Shown: positions 10,095 to 21,710 of the stretch, one piece after another
Layout: each line of letters starts with the position of its first letter
How positions within the stretch are numbered: the first letter of the stretch is position 1
From: Ceratobasidium sp. AG-K
Taxonomy: Eukaryota > Basidiomycota > Agaricomycetes > Cantharellales > Ceratobasidiaceae
DNA length: 64,000 bases
Assembly: GCA_037039685.1 (NCBI GenBank)
Contig: JAWNGF010000002.1
Span: 6,634,001 to 6,698,000 of the forward strand
Reading direction: 5' to 3'
Notes under the pieces: model-generated
What the model saw: only the letters and a program-made list of their open reading frames with translations
What the model was told of the DNA's origin: nothing
Database searches by the model: none
Position numbers and translations under genes: made by a program

Positions 10095-11687
10095 ATGATA
10101 GAAGAACTGCGAGTCGCGAGCGGCACACTCGAATCTGCGCTGGAGCATTACCTCGACCTATGTTTTACAGTTTCTACCCAGTATAATGTTACTAGCGCGG
10201 TTGGCGACATCTCAGATATAATCCTTAGAGAGTTTCAGACAGTCATCACTTTCGGGGAACGTCTAGAATATGGTAAAAAAATGATTGGAAGGCTCCGAAA
10301 TCACAACCGCAAGATTGTTGCAATAAACTCGCTTCCTCCCGAACTCCTAACGCGCATTTTCCACTGCGCCATGCAATCAGAAGATACACCCCAGCCTCCC
10401 GTTGGGGTTTCATTCAAACCTCAGACGGAACTACCCACATCTCTACTCCAGGTTTGCTCGTATTGGCGCACCATCGCACTTAGCTCGCATAATATCTGGA
10501 CTCGCATTGATTTCGCACCTCTTACTGCTGACGAGGGGTGGTCAGTTAGTCGCGCAAAATTCTTTGCTTCATGTTCGGGCGGATTGCCGCTTACACTAAA
10601 CATTCGCATGGGTCCCGAGGGCTCTTTCCGCTGCGAAGATTATACCCTTGACCTCTGCACTTACGCTGCCACGAGAGCCAAAGAGATTACTATCAGCTCC
10701 ACTCACAGGATGGGCAGTTCTCACTCCTCGATAATTAAAGAAATCTTTTTCAACTGCACGCCAGGGGCCTTGGCCCGACTAAACTTGAGCTTCACCAAGG
10801 CTGCGTGTGTCCAACGTTTCCTTGTAGCTGAAGACTTCGTCGAGTCCCCGGAAGGTAGTTGGGCAATCGCGGTACCACATCAGTGCCTCGAAGATGTCTT
10901 CCGCCACGTTAGTATCTTGCAAGTAGAGGGGGTTTATCCATACTGGACAAGTCAAGTGTATACTGGGCTCGTAAAACTATATCTCACAGACATGCTCGGC
11001 GAGTCCGTTACCCTCTCCGCGCTTGCACAGGTATTGGCTGCTAGCCCACAACTGCGTTTCTTCCGCTTTGGGGTTGCACTAGCGGAAGACGAGGATGATG
11101 AAGGACCCTCTGCGGTGCACCTGAATCAACTGGAATCATTATATCTCGAGTTTAACGATGTGGAACAGCATGAGCGGGTGCTGAGCTTGATTTGGCCTGG
11201 CTCGAGGCCCTTGCGTGTGTCTGCAATATTTGCCGACGATGAGGCAACCCCCCTCACTTACGGCCAGTATAAACAATTCTTTGGGCGAGCCAACGTATTC
11301 CAATTTCACGCGGCTGCGCATTTGGCGAACCAACCTCTGGTAATACAGAGGCTTCTTGACCTCCTACCGACCTTGCGCACGCTATCCCTGAATGGTTTTG
11401 ACATTCTTCACGAGTACGAATCTCCCCTTCCCGCAAAAGACAAACTTTCGAAAGCGCATCTTACTAGTTTACTCCTAGCAAGCTGTGCTATCGAGTTAAA
11501 TGGCTTCGAGCTTCTGGCCGAATTATACCCAACAACTAAGTTCACAATTGATGCCGAATCTTGTACCGTTGTGGATGATGGGGACGAGGAAGACTTGGGC
11601 GACGTGTATAAAAATGAGCTGATGGAAATATGTCCAATGGTCGAGTTTGCGGAATGGAATGACCCGAACGAATTTGACTGGAATTAG
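10095..11687 (+). CDS. F-box-like / leucine-rich-repeat protein
   Basis: Single-exon gene, 530 residues. The ATG at 10095 is the first in the frame; the frame is open slightly upstream but only with TTG. An F-box-like segment (INSLPPELLTRIFHCAM) lies around residues 77-93. It is followed by a conserved LLQVCSYWRTIALSSHNIW block typical of the large basidiomycete F-box-like family, then irregular leucine-rich segments (LNQLESLYLEFND, LLDLLPTLRTLSLNGFDIL), and an acidic C-terminus. In general F-box proteins recruit substrates to SCF ubiquitin ligases; this family is expanded in Agaricomycetes and mostly uncharacterised. Two decayed relatives lie at 11888-12878 and 54731-55450, which mark this as a locally duplicating family. 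The substrate is unknown. Confidence 0.8.
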   Translation: MIEELRVASGTLESALEHYLDLCFTVSTQYNVTSAVGDISDIILREFQTVITFGERLEYGKKMIGRLRNHNRKIVAINSLPPELLTRIFHCAMQSEDTPQPPVGVSFKPQTELPTSLLQVCSYWRTIALSSHNIWTRIDFAPLTADEGWSVSRAKFFASCSGGLPLTLNIRMGPEGSFRCEDYTLDLCTYAATRAKEITISSTHRMGSSHSSIIKEIFFNCTPGALARLNLSFTKAACVQRFLVAEDFVESPEGSWAIAVPHQCLEDVFRHVSILQVEGVYPYWTSQVYTGLVKLYLTDMLGESVTLSALAQVLAASPQLRFFRFGVALAEDEDDEGPSAVHLNQLESLYLEFNDVEQHERVLSLIWPGSRPLRVSAIFADDEATPLTYGQYKQFFGRANVFQFHAAAHLANQPLVIQRLLDLLPTLRTLSLNGFDILHEYESPLPAKDKLSKAHLTSLLLASCAIELNGFELLAELYPTTKFTIDAESCTVVDDGDEEDLGDVYKNELMEICPMVEFAEWNDPNEFDWN

Positions 11688-11887
11688 CATGTTAAATGCG
11701 TCCATGTGGTGTATGGTAATCTAAATAAACCAGTCTATCAACTTAGGTATCGTGGTAGCGATGAGCATGCTCCCGACCGCAAGTCACGTGTGACATCAGC
11801 GCCATGTGGTGTCTTATTGTTAACGACGACAATCAGTGACGACGACCGAACCAACTAGTTTCTACACACATCGTCTATCGCGGAGTG

Positions 11888-12878
11888 ATGATTCATGAGC
11901 TGCGTAATGCAGGCACTGTACTCAAGTCCGCGCTGAAACAATGTTTCGACGTATCTCGTGCAATCTCTGGTGGCTATGGGCCAGGCAACCGAATCGACGA
12001 CGTATCTAGCGTTATCCTTGGGGAGCTATAGGCCATCGCCTCCTACCAGTCTGAACTTGACCAGAGTTCGAAGTTGCTCACAAGACCCCGAAATCGCTGC
12101 AATCAGATCGTCCCGACGAACTCACTGCCTCACGAGCTATTGACACACATCTTTCGGTTAGCTCACAAATCAGAGTGCACCATTCAGACGGTAACCCCCA
12201 CAAAAAATTCCGCAAAGGCCCAGCCGCATACCTCTCTGTCCTCCCTCCACATCAGCTCCTACTGGCGCTTTCTTACCCTCGGCATACATAGGTTTTGGGC
12301 TTACATTGACCTCACCCCTTTCTCTGCCAATGATTTTGACAGTCTAGCCGATCACGAAAGGGCTCCGAGCCTCATTCATCCTGGGGCGGGTCCCTTGCAC
12401 ATGACTACCAACTTTGACGACGAGGACATTTTACGAGTGGTTCACCTATTAACCCATGGCGAGCACAGGCGCTTCTTTGAGCACTCCAATATCGTTGAAC
12501 TCCACGCGGGCGCGTCATCCCCCAGCCAACCCATCGAGATATCCAAGCTGCTGCAACTGCTGCCGAACATAGAGGTTTTATCCTTGCGAGCATTCGATAT
12601 TGTACATTATGACGGATCTTCGTACTTGGACATCAACCCGCGACTGAACTGCATTTGACAGCCGTCGACATCTAGTTCGAGGCAATCGAGTATATCATCG
12701 ATAAATGTCCTATAAAAATATCAAACATCAATCCGGAGTGCTGAGACTGATGACCTCTGATGGAGGGGAAGAAGAAATGGACTGGGATGAACTGGTGGCA
12801 GGGGTGTGGCCGGTAATAGAACTTGTCACCCGTTATACGGGCCAAGCGGGGATAATTGAGATTAAACAGGCATCATGA
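11888..12878 (+). pseudogene. Decayed F-box-like paralogue of the gene at 10095
   Basis: The frame opens with an ATG at 11888 (MIHELRNAGTVLKSAL), parallel to the start of the intact neighbour, but meets a TAG at 12029-12031 where the intact copy reads on into a Gln codon. It continues in frame with TNSLPHELLTHIFRLAHKS (F-box) and SSYWRFLTLGIHRFWAYIDL. It then jumps directly from the part after the F-box to the C-terminal LRR region (HERAPSLIHPGAGPLHM), so roughly 200 residues are missing. A frameshift near 12650 and further stops separate a last recognisable C-terminal piece that ends at 12878. Tandem orientation with the intact copy 200 bp away suggests local duplication followed by decay. 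A short spliced gene is possible but would need several unsupported introns. Confidence 0.7.
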
Positions 12879-13296
12879 GCCCCTATTGTGTAGCCTGCGC
12901 GCGTGTAAGTGATGGTTATTTCAACAGTTTAATTCATTGTCAGATTCAAATTTTGGGTGGCGACGGTGGCGACAGGATTGCACGTGACTTTGGCGTTTCC
13001 ATTGCTCGCGTGTCGATCAGCGCCAAGAGGGAAGCTTGGGGCTCTGCATGGAGGAAGTCGACCGACCTTGTGTTCACGTCGACGACCGCGCGAGAACCCG
13101 ATTCGCATTCCACTCGTTTATAAATTCCAGATTCCTACCGAGCACGCGGTCAGCCTCGCTATCGATCTTCCATGTGCTGGCTAACTTCTGTGTAGGCTGT
13201 TTAAAAGGTACCAGAGGAGGGAGGGATGTCTGGAGAATCATTCGTAAGTGGCTGAGATTATTTTATTTTTAGACAATGCTTAGTATTAAATAGGCC
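12879..13296. promoter_or_regulatory. Upstream region of P1B ATPase copy 1
   Basis: This 418-bp gap holds no gene I can support. It must contain the promoter and 5' leader of the ATPase. I did not find a copper- or metal-response element that I would defend. Confidence 0.35.
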
Positions 13297-16200
13297 ATGA
13301 GTTCGATTGACAAGTGCGGGTCCAAGTCGGGCTGCTGTTCGGGCCCAAGCTCCGGACACAAACACATTCCAGCCATCGTCATACCCTCATCGCTGTCCTC
13401 TCCGTCCTCGACTCCAACGTCGGCCGACTTCCCCCCTCTGCTTTCCCCCACTCCATCCGCTCCTCTACTTCCCTCGGGCCCAATTCCCCAGCCGAAAAGT
13501 GTCTTCCGCAAATGGTTCGACGCCATGTCCGACGCAACTAGAAGACTCGCCCATTCGCATGGTGATAGGCACAGCCACGGTTGCGGCCATGACCACGGAT
13601 ACGATCTCGTCGACGAACACGAGCACAAGTACCACGGGCATAGTCACGATCACGGACATGGACACAGCCATGGAGAGCACGGTCACAGTCACGGGGAACA
13701 CCACGACGACGAAGACGTGCTTTCCATCGACCCTAGCGATGCAGTTCTTTCTGTTCCGGGGCGACATCGCGTAACGTTCTTCGTCGAGGGAATGGACTGT
13801 CCTTCGTGTTCGCCCCGGGTCGTACGAGCCTTGACGAGTCTGCCCAGCGTCGCGGAATGTCATGTTGATGTCTTTGCGGGTCGAGCGACTGTCACGTACC
13901 ACCCCGAGTATGTCCAAATCGACGAAATGTCCCGTCGCGTTACGGTCGAAACCGGCTTCAAATGTTCGCTTGTTGAAGATGCCCCTGTCGGCAACGAAGC
14001 TCCCACCAGGCGAATGCGCGTTCAACTCGGTCGACCAGGCGTCAAGTATCCCGATATGGATGGTATCCGGGTCGTCAGCGACAAGTCGGGCGAAGTCGAG
14101 CTCGAATTCGATGCGGCTCTGAATCCGCGCGACGTCCTAGCATTATTCGACCCCTGGGACCCAACCTACCTCGCCCCCGCCCGAGAATCCAGCACCGACT
14201 CGGCCCAGCGCGAAGTCCTTCGGTTGCTCCACCTCACACTCGTCTCGGCCGTACTTTGTCTCCCCGTCCTAGTCCTCGCCTGGGCCCCACTTCCCCCAAA
14301 CCCAACCGTCTACGGCGGGACCTCGCTCGCCCTAACAACCCTCATCCAACTCTACGTCGCCCGCCCAATCTACGTCTCCGGTCTCCGGGCCCTAACAGTC
14401 CAACGCACAATCGACATGGACTTGTTGGTCGCGTTGAGTACCGGAACAGCCTATATCTTTTCCACAGTCGCATACGCATGCCGCGTCGCCGGCGTCCCGA
14501 TCGAACACCAAGGCGAAACGTATTTCGAAACCTCGGCGTTACTCGTGACCCTCGTCATCCTCGGACGGTTGATTGCCGCGTATGCCCGACGACGATCGAC
14601 GAATGCCGTATCCGAGTTGTCCTCGATCCAGCCCGACGACGCGTGTCTAGTTCAGAATGGAGACGCGAGGATCATCCCCGCGGGGTTGGTTCATGTGGGG
14701 GATGTGCTCAGGGTTCGGGCGGGGGAGAGGGTACCGACAGACGGGCGGGTCGTCAGCGGCGAGGCATACGTCGACGAGAGCTCGGTTACGGGCGAGAGTG
14801 TGCCTGTTCTCAAGCGTCCGGGGGCGGTCGTCGTTGCTGGGACTGTACTTGCGCGTGGGGCAACGCCTCTGGATATGCGAGTTACCCTTTCACCCGACTC
14901 AAACACCCTCTCCCGGATGGCTGAACTCATGCGTGCAGCCCAAGGCGCCCGACTCAAAGTCCAAGATACCGCAGACTATGTTGCATCGTACCTCGCACCC
15001 GTCGTCCTCGTCCTCGGCACCATTACGCTTATTTGCTGGACCGCCGTTGGAGTCTCGGCTGCCAACAAGGTCGCCGACGCCACGGCTAGGGCGATGGAGA
15101 CGAGGGAGGCAGTGGTGGATGCCATTGGGTTTGCGGTTGCCGTGCTGGTCGTGTCGTGCCCGTGTGCGATTGCATTGTGTGTACCGATGGTTGCGGTCAT
15201 CGCTGTAGCTGTTGGGACAAGGCGGGGTGTCTTGTTCAAGGTTAGTTCCCACATTGCTTATCTAATCCCCGAAATTAATTGCTGTGTAGACCGTCGAAGC
15301 CCTGGAGAGTACCACCGCGGTCCAAGTAGTTGTATTCGACAAGACGGGCACCCTCACCCTCGGAAAACTGGCCATTGAATCCTCGACCTACTATCCCCAA
15401 GAGTCGGCCAGTTGGATGGGCAGCGAGAGGGGAATCCAGAGCGTTGTCCGGGCCTTGACGGAGAGTACCCACCCCGTGTCGGTTGCTGTGCATGAACATG
15501 TCATTGCCGTCCTTGGGTCCACACATTCCACTGGAGCCCTCGACGTTCGCATCGTCCCTGGGCATGGTGTTGAAGCGACTTTCGACGGGGTTGTCGTTCG
15601 TGGAGGGAGTGCAACATGGGCAGGGGTGGGAGCACGAAGCGAGAGCACGGTATATGTGGTTTCCGTCTCGTCTGATCCGGTATGTCCGAGATGATCGCGA
15701 CTGGGGTGGTACTAATTTAACTCTATAGGATAATGCACACTGGACATGTATCGCGCAATACACCCTCTCGGACACGCTCCGCCCCGACGCGCTCGCGACC
15801 GTGCAGGCCCTCACCGCCCGAGGGTTAGAAGTGCACGTCTTGAGCGGGGACACCCAGCCTGTCGTCGCTCGTACGGCGTCGGCGCTCGGGATCCCGACAT
15901 CCCAGGCTCGTGGAGGGTGTTTACCCGAGGACAAGGCCCAGTGGATCAAGTTTCTTCAACTCGGGGCCGAGGCAGATTGTGAAAAGGGCTCTGGAGGGAC
16001 GAGGAAAGTCATGTTTGTCGGAGACGGGACGAATGACGCTCTTGCGCTCGTTCAATCCGATGTTGGAGTTTCGTTGGGTGGCGGGACGGATGTGGCGTCT
16101 AGTGCGGCTCAAATCGTCCTCCTCTCGTCCCTCTGCACCGGTCTCTCGGACGTATTCAACCTCGCACGTGCGGCCCGTCGCCGCGTATGGATCAATTTCA

Positions 16201-16355
16201 TTTGGGCAGGAATATACAACACTCTGGCGATATTACTCGCCAGCGGAGTCCTTGGCAGAGTCAGGATTCCACCCCAGCTGGCAGGCTTGGGCGAGTTGGT
16301 GAGCGTTTTGCCTGTGGTCGTTGTCGCGTGGAGTTTGGGTGTAGTTTCGTGGTAG
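13297..16355 (+). CDS. Heavy-metal (copper-type) P1B ATPase with His-rich N-terminus (copy 1)
   Basis: Model: 13297..15240, 15290..15679, 15729..16355; 986 residues. Both introns are 49 nt and phase 0. The N-terminus has a Cys cluster (KCGSKSGCCSG), then from about residue 85 a long run of HSH/HDH/HGH motifs, a probable metal-binding or sensing tail. Next come one HMA domain with GMDCPSC (the CxxC metal site), then membrane helices. The catalytic core has the actuator TGE (SSVTGES), the membrane metal site SCPCAIALC with CPC at about 621-623, the phosphorylated Asp in DKTGTLT at about 665, and GDGTND at about 876-881. These define a P1B pump that exports soft metals, most likely Cu(I), from the cytosol across the plasma or an internal membrane; Cd/Ag (Pca1-like) is an alternative. 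A second copy lies on the minus strand at 58688-61707. Confidence 0.9.
13550..13720 (+). other. Histidine-rich low-complexity segment inside ATPase copy 1
   Basis: Codons for His alternate with Ser, Gly, Asp and Glu over about 55 residues (repeats such as HGHSHGEHGHSHGEH). This is absent from the paralogue at 58688-61707. It probably binds Zn, Cu or Ni loosely; this is inferred from composition only. Confidence 0.8.
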
Positions 16356-16674
16356 TGTATCCGTAGATTTAGTCTTTGCTAGCCGGACAGCGTATTTTAC
16401 AGTGTATGTGTATTATTTTTGCATGAAACGTTCATTTACACCCCCTTCCGAACCGTGTATTTAGACTGATCTGGGACTTGTGACTTCGACTGTCTCAGCC
16501 ATTCTGGTTTAAAGTACTTATGTAATCATGCTTTCGATGTTTGATTTACCCCAAGCCAAATGCGCATACACCCCGCTTAGGTGACGGGAACGCAGGGCGG
16601 TGCAGTCGCTGGAGGCGGTATATCGTCTAATCTCTTTAGCTATGCGGGTTTACCTCAACTAAAAGGATTAAGCG
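16356..16674. other. 3' flank of ATPase copy 1, no gene seen
   Basis: It contains the terminator region of the ATPase and ends with AAGCG (16670-16674), the left target-site duplication of the copia element. Confidence 0.5.
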
Positions 16675-16945
16675 TGTTGAATATTCAGTCTTATACGTGT
16701 ATATATGCGTATCACGTGATTGTGTTCCACATGGACACGCGCTTCGGTAAAAATTTTGTCCTCAGTTCTCTACTCTCAAGTAGTACGAGCTGAGGTATAG
16801 TTTAGATTTTATCTTTTATATTCATTTGCTTATATTACCTGTAGTTACATTGATATCCAGGTATATATATGCGCAGTTCTCTACTCTCAAGTAGTACGAG
16901 CTGAGTTACATTGATATCCAGCCCAACACTGCGCTTATCTCAAAA
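16675..16945 (+). repeat. 5' LTR of the copia element
   Basis: Begins TGTTGAATATTC and ends CTTATCTCAAAA, 271 bp. It carries a 32-bp internal direct repeat (16763-16794 and 16874-16905) and two copies of GTTACATTGATATCCAG, so its second half repeats part of the first. Confidence 0.93.
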
Positions 16946-16960
16946 GGTTATGAGCCCTGG
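16946..16960 (+). other. Primer-binding site of the copia element (half-tRNA iMet type)
   Basis: GGTTATGAGCCCTGG directly abuts the 5' LTR. Its complement reads as the anticodon arm of initiator tRNA-Met (CATAACC with the GGGC stem), the type of site used by Drosophila copia and Ty5, where a half tRNA primes. The ATG at 16950 that begins the long gag frame lies inside this site. Confidence 0.7.
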
Positions 16961-19900
16961 TAGCGTCAAAAGTGAAGAACCAGAGAACCCAGAAAACGCT
17001 GTAAACGTTACTACTACTACAATGGCATCGACCAATGCTTACCTTAGCAAGAAAACCTACAAGATCCCGCTCCTGAAGGACGACGGATCCAACTATAGCT
17101 CATGGAAGTTCCGCCAAACAACAGTCTTGCAAATTTGGGGACTGCTCAAGATCACGTATGGCACAGAAACGCCGCCTGAACCGCTCACCAAGACCAAGAA
17201 AAAGGACTCTGCCAAAGTATCAGCCAATAAAATCGAAATTGAACAATGGCAGAAGCGAGACAACAACGCATTTGCTCAGATTACCCTGAATATGGAAGAC
17301 AGAGTGATGGCCAACGTGATTGAGACGACATCGACGCACAAAGCATGGACAAAAGTTGTCAAACGCTGGGAAGGAAAAGGAATGCAATTGCTATCCTTTT
17401 ACTATCAGCAATTCATGAGTGCAAAAATCGAGGAGGAAGAAGACTTATCTGCCGGGTTTAACAACATCCAATTGATTGCCTCCAAGATGAAGACACTTGG
17501 AGAAGCAGTGACTGACCTTATGCTTGCGCAAGTCTTCATGAATGCGCTCCCCCCGTCCTATGCAATTGTCAGCACGGTCATCCAGACATCCACTCAGACC
17601 GGCCTCATCACACCCGACATGGTTGTCAAAGCGGCATTAGCTGAAGAAGAACAACGGAAGACAGGAGGCGGACTCACAGCGATGTTTGCTCAAGCCCCAA
17701 AGCCAAAATCCAAGAAACCGAGCAACCCAAAAGGGAAGAAAAAGGCCAAAGGCCCCCTATGCGACAACTGCGCCAAACCCGGGCACACCAAGAAGGAATG
17801 CTGGGCAAGAGGAGGCGGAGCCAAAGGGACCGGACCACACCAAAAGTGACAAGCCGCTAAGTCAACTGAATCAAAAACGAGCAAATCAAGTAACGCACCT
17901 AAAACCGAATTGGCAAAAGTGGTCCTCACAGCCAAAGAACCCAATGATATGCCATTGATATATGCAATGCCAGCCGTGGACAATCAGTCAGCTAGAGACA
18001 CGTGGCTGCTCGATTCAGGAGCGTCAAAACACATGACACAAAATCGAGAATGGTTTTCGACTTACCGACCTCTGGTACCACCAATTGCCGTTTGAGTGGG
18101 CAACGGGAATATGATAAATGCAACCGGAATTGGCCATGTCCAGCTTACGCTACGCAACGGAACCCGTAAGGAGACCAACATGTCGATTGACAGTGTATTG
18201 CATGTACCGGGACTTCATGCCAGTCTGATGTCCGTCAAACAACTCGCCAAACGTGGCACTTTTGTTCTTTTTGGCAAAAGTGAGGCAAGACTCCTGGCAA
18301 ACAATGGCCGTGGACCCAAGATCGGCTACGCACGTGAGTTAGGCATCAAACTTTACCGACTAAATGCACGCATTAAACACACAGAACCAACCACCCATGT
18401 TGCCATTGTCGAATTGGAGAACCTGAACAATGAGGATGACCTAGAAGCGAGCAAATTCATTGCATATACAGCTAGTCACATTGCCCGAGCCAATCTACAT
18501 ACCTGGCATCATCGCCTAGGACACATAAACTACAAGTATGTCCTAGATATGGTCAGAAAGGGTGTCGTACAAGGGATGGACATTGTAGGCAGTTGCTTAC
18601 CGCCGCAATCACAATGCAAGCCGTGCCTCAAAGGCAAGCAAACCCGCGCCCCATTTCCAACGTCAACAAATTGAGCGTCCAATGTACTTGAGTTACTCCA
18701 TAGCAATCTACATGGGCCCGCCGCCGTTCAAGCCATTCAAGGTTATCAGTACTTTGCTGTCACAATTGACAACAAGTCCCACAAGATATTTGTTCACTTA
18801 CTTAAGCATAAAAACGACTATGCGAATCACTTCAAGGAGTTGAAACTGTCAATCAAGAATCTGACGGGCAAGCGGATCAAGCACTTACAAACGGACGGCG
18901 GAGGCAAATATGCATCAAACGCTTTTGAAGCATGGCTGAAATCGCACGGAATTGAGCACCAGAAGACCAAGGCGGATTCTTCAGCGAGCAATGGCGTAGC
19001 AGAGCGAGCAATTTGTACGTTAAACAATAGTCAACAAGCGATGCAAGCGGATGCAGACTTACCTGACAGATATTGGGGACTTGCAATCATTCACGCCGCA
19101 TACATCTGGAATGTAACGCCAAAACAATTGCTTGACGGTAAAACCCCGGACGAAATTTTCACGGGCAAGCTACCCAATGTCTCCCAACTCCGCACCTTTG
19201 GCTGCAAGGCATGGGCTCAAGTACCCAATGGTCAACGTACCAAGCTACAGGCAAGATCAATCGAGTGTACTTACCTTGGATTTGCCCCAAATCAAAAGGC
19301 ACATATTCTCATTCAGCGCTCAATTGGTCGTGTAATCACCTCACGTGACGTCATATTTGATGAGGGAGGCAAGACGCAACAACGCGTGATAATTGAAGAT
19401 TTCGAGGACGAGTTCCCAGAACAAGTGGGCGATCAGGAGCACCAGGAGCCAACGCCTGAAATCATCATCGAGCCAGAGCCAGTAAGCCAACAAGAATCTG
19501 ATGCCAAGCCGACGAGCAATTCCCCCATCAAGCCAGAGCCGCCAGCAAAACAGCCTGAGCATCCACGTCAATCAGGTCAAGCTACTAGACCGCCACTACG
19601 ATACGGAGCTGAAGTGGGCACGCAGAACGAGACTGCCACGCAAACCAATAAGCCAATGACCAAGAGCGCCCTAAATGCGCTAATTGAACATCCCCCTGAC
19701 ACCTATGCCAAAGCTATGGCACGACCAGACGCCAATCTATGGCTCGAAGCTATGATCAAAGAAATCAAATTGATTACCAAGCATAAAGTTTGGAAACCGG
19801 CTGATAGACCGACTCACAAAAGGGTCATCAAATGTTGCTGGGTGTATGCATATAAGCGCGACATTGATGGCAAAATCCTCAAATACAAAGCCCAACTTGT

Positions 19901-20490
19901 TGCCAAGGGTTTCCTTCAAGCTCCAGGTGTCAATTATGTTGAGATCTCGTCGCCAGTGGCCGCATCGGACGCATATAGGGTGCTTTTCAGCATTGTCGCG
20001 AGCAAAGACCTCGAGCTCCTTCAGCTCAACATCAAAACGGCGTTCCTACACGGCGTTGTTAAGGAAGAGCTCTACATGGAGCAACCCAAGGGATTTGCCA
20101 AAGGTGATCACGTCTGGCAACTCGTTAAAGCGTTATACGGTCTGAAACAAGCTGCTCGAGCATTCTACCTTTGACTTAAGGAGGTTCTCGAAGCAATCGG
20201 ATTCACAAGAACCAAAAGCGACCACGCCGTATTCATTCAGCGGGATGGCAATAATTTAGCGATAATTTTAGCTCATGTGGACGACATGCTCCTAGCCAGC
20301 AAACCTCTCTCGTTTCTAGAGGAAATCAAGTCGAAAATGCGCAAATCGTTCGACATTGTCGATCTAGGCCAGGCACGCATGTTCGTCAGAGTTGAAATCA
20401 AGTGCAATTGCGCTGCTGGCAGGCTCAAAATTTGTCAAAAACGGTACATTAGCAACATATTAGCTTGATTCAGCATGACCGAGTCCAAGC
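16950..20490 (+). pseudogene. Copia gag-pol, first part (gag, PR, IN, RT), five in-frame TGA stops
   Basis: One frame is open from 16950 (or from a second ATG at 17022) apart from TGA codons at 17847, 18093, 18672, 20172 and 20466. Gag (to about 17849) ends in a CCHC knuckle, CDNCAKPGHTKKEC. Protease has LLDSGASKHM. The GAG-pre-integrase region has LHTWHHRLGHINYKYVL and CKPCLKGKQ. Integrase has TDGGGKY and SNGVAER, but its first catalytic motif reads HSN where HSD is expected, which should abolish activity. RT has LKYKAQLVAKGF and the catalytic AHVDDMLL, which is intact. The reading continues in frame at 47185 after the Gypsy insertion. The copy is non-functional. Confidence 0.88.
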
Positions 20491-20495
20491 CATGG

Positions 20496-20911
20496 TGTCA
20501 TGAGCTGACTAAGCTCAGACATTTTATTCTGATTTTATATCTTTTTTTCCGAACACTTTCCTTTTTTGGTACAAATGTCCTCTGGCGCTTAACTTGTATC
20601 ATGTGATGAATTTGTCTTTCCATTTGATATTAGTGATGCTTCCGGAACTTCCAGAATGTCGAGTCATTCCTCTTATCTCGCTTATTATCGGTTGTACTCG
20701 GCTTTCCCACACTGATAGAGGATGACGTGGCTTTGATCCCTCATGTATATAAACCCAGAGGTCAAGCCGGTTAACAATAAGGCTTGACCTCCTCTCCACT
20801 AGGACTTGCCCAATTAAAAAACCTCTTACTTATCACTACGCCTTGGGTTCCAAGACTTGTCTAAGTTGAACCCCTTAACCTTTATATACCTAATTGACCC
20901 AAGTCGGGACA
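20496..20911 (+). repeat. 5' LTR of Gypsy element A
   Basis: Begins TGTCATGAGCTGAC and ends AAGTCGGGACA; 416 bp. It contains TATATAAA at 20746-20753 and, around the predicted RNA start, a perfect 11-bp inverted repeat (GAGGTCAAGCC ... GGCTTGACCTC). Confidence 0.93.
20746..20753 (+). promoter_or_regulatory. TATA box of element A LTR promoter
   Basis: TATATAAA lies 34 bp before the segment AGGCTTGACCT (20780-20790), which is complementary to the primer-binding site and so is the likely 5' end of the genomic RNA. The same spacing is found in elements B (21961 to 21995) and C (27715 to 27748). Confidence 0.65.
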
Positions 20912-20913
20912 TT

Positions 20914-20924
20914 AGGTCAAGCCT
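20914..20924 (+). other. Primer-binding site of element A (self-priming type)
   Basis: AGGTCAAGCCT starts two bases (TT) after the LTR and is the exact reverse complement of AGGCTTGACCT at 20780-20790 in the LTR. This is the arrangement of Tf1/sushi-type elements, which prime with the 5' end of their own RNA. Confidence 0.7.
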
Positions 20925-21394
20925 TTCTAGCATCGGCCTTAAGCCCCTGCTCTTCCATCAAGTAGATAGAACGTACACGGGAAAACAGGCATAGTACAAC
21001 AAACGAAGAGCTATACTTGATATAGACCAGTAGTTCCTCGTCGCTATACGCTGTCAGTGAACCCAATCGTTATCCTCTTTCGGGTCACAGCGGCTTTAGT
21101 CAGCTAAATACACCCTTACTCTGTCATAAACTGTCGCTATCACGCCCGCCCAAGGCTGTTGATGACTGATAAGATCAGAAAAGGAGTATATAAAGCAAAA
21201 GCTTAGCGTCTAGCACCCTTCACATCCAAATCAACATCTTGAGGAAGCCAGATCCTCTCAAGCAAAAACTGGAAAGTGGTCGGAGCACCACCCAAGTTAA
21301 CACTCTCATCCATCAAGAACCACATCCACTTGTCGTTTCTATCAGTACGCACTAAAAAAAGGACTAATTAGTAACTAACTAATTAACCTTATAA

Positions 21395-21710
21395 GTGTTT
21401 CCCGCATTTTTTAGCCTCTGCAAAGCAGTCTTTAGACTCAAGGACTTTGTACTTGATCTAGACACCAAGATCGACAAATTAAACAGTCGAATTGAGGTAC
21501 TAGAAGAAGATCAAGTTGAACAAGCAGAGGATTTAAGGGTTGAACGCACTCGAAACGACAAAAACTACAATCAACTCGAAGCCGATTTTCAATCTCTTCA
21601 TTCAAGGCTCGAGTTTGTCGAAATTAACCTCGACAACACAAACAAGCAACAAGCCGATCAAGATCGTGTCCAAAGCATAAATCTAGCTGACACCAATATC
21701 GAAGTCGAAC
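21395..21710 (+). pseudogene. Element A 5' coiled-coil ORF, first part
   Basis: Open frame after an intron-like leader (GTACGCAC ... CTAACTAATTAAC ... TTTTTTAG). It encodes a heptad-rich segment (FVLDLDTKIDKLNSRIEVLE, then DQVEQAEDLRVERTRND). It is cut by the insertion of element B at 21710 and resumes at 35893/35898 (LQEQTRVLIENCDQL). The same ORF is uninterrupted in B at 22607-23221. Function unknown; it precedes the canonical gag. Confidence 0.6.

Noticed and set aside
13307..15208. Plus- and minus-strand frames of 75-222 codons inside ATPase copy 1
   Set aside because: Shadows of a GC-rich, His-rich coding region; the ATPase frame has all catalytic motifs.
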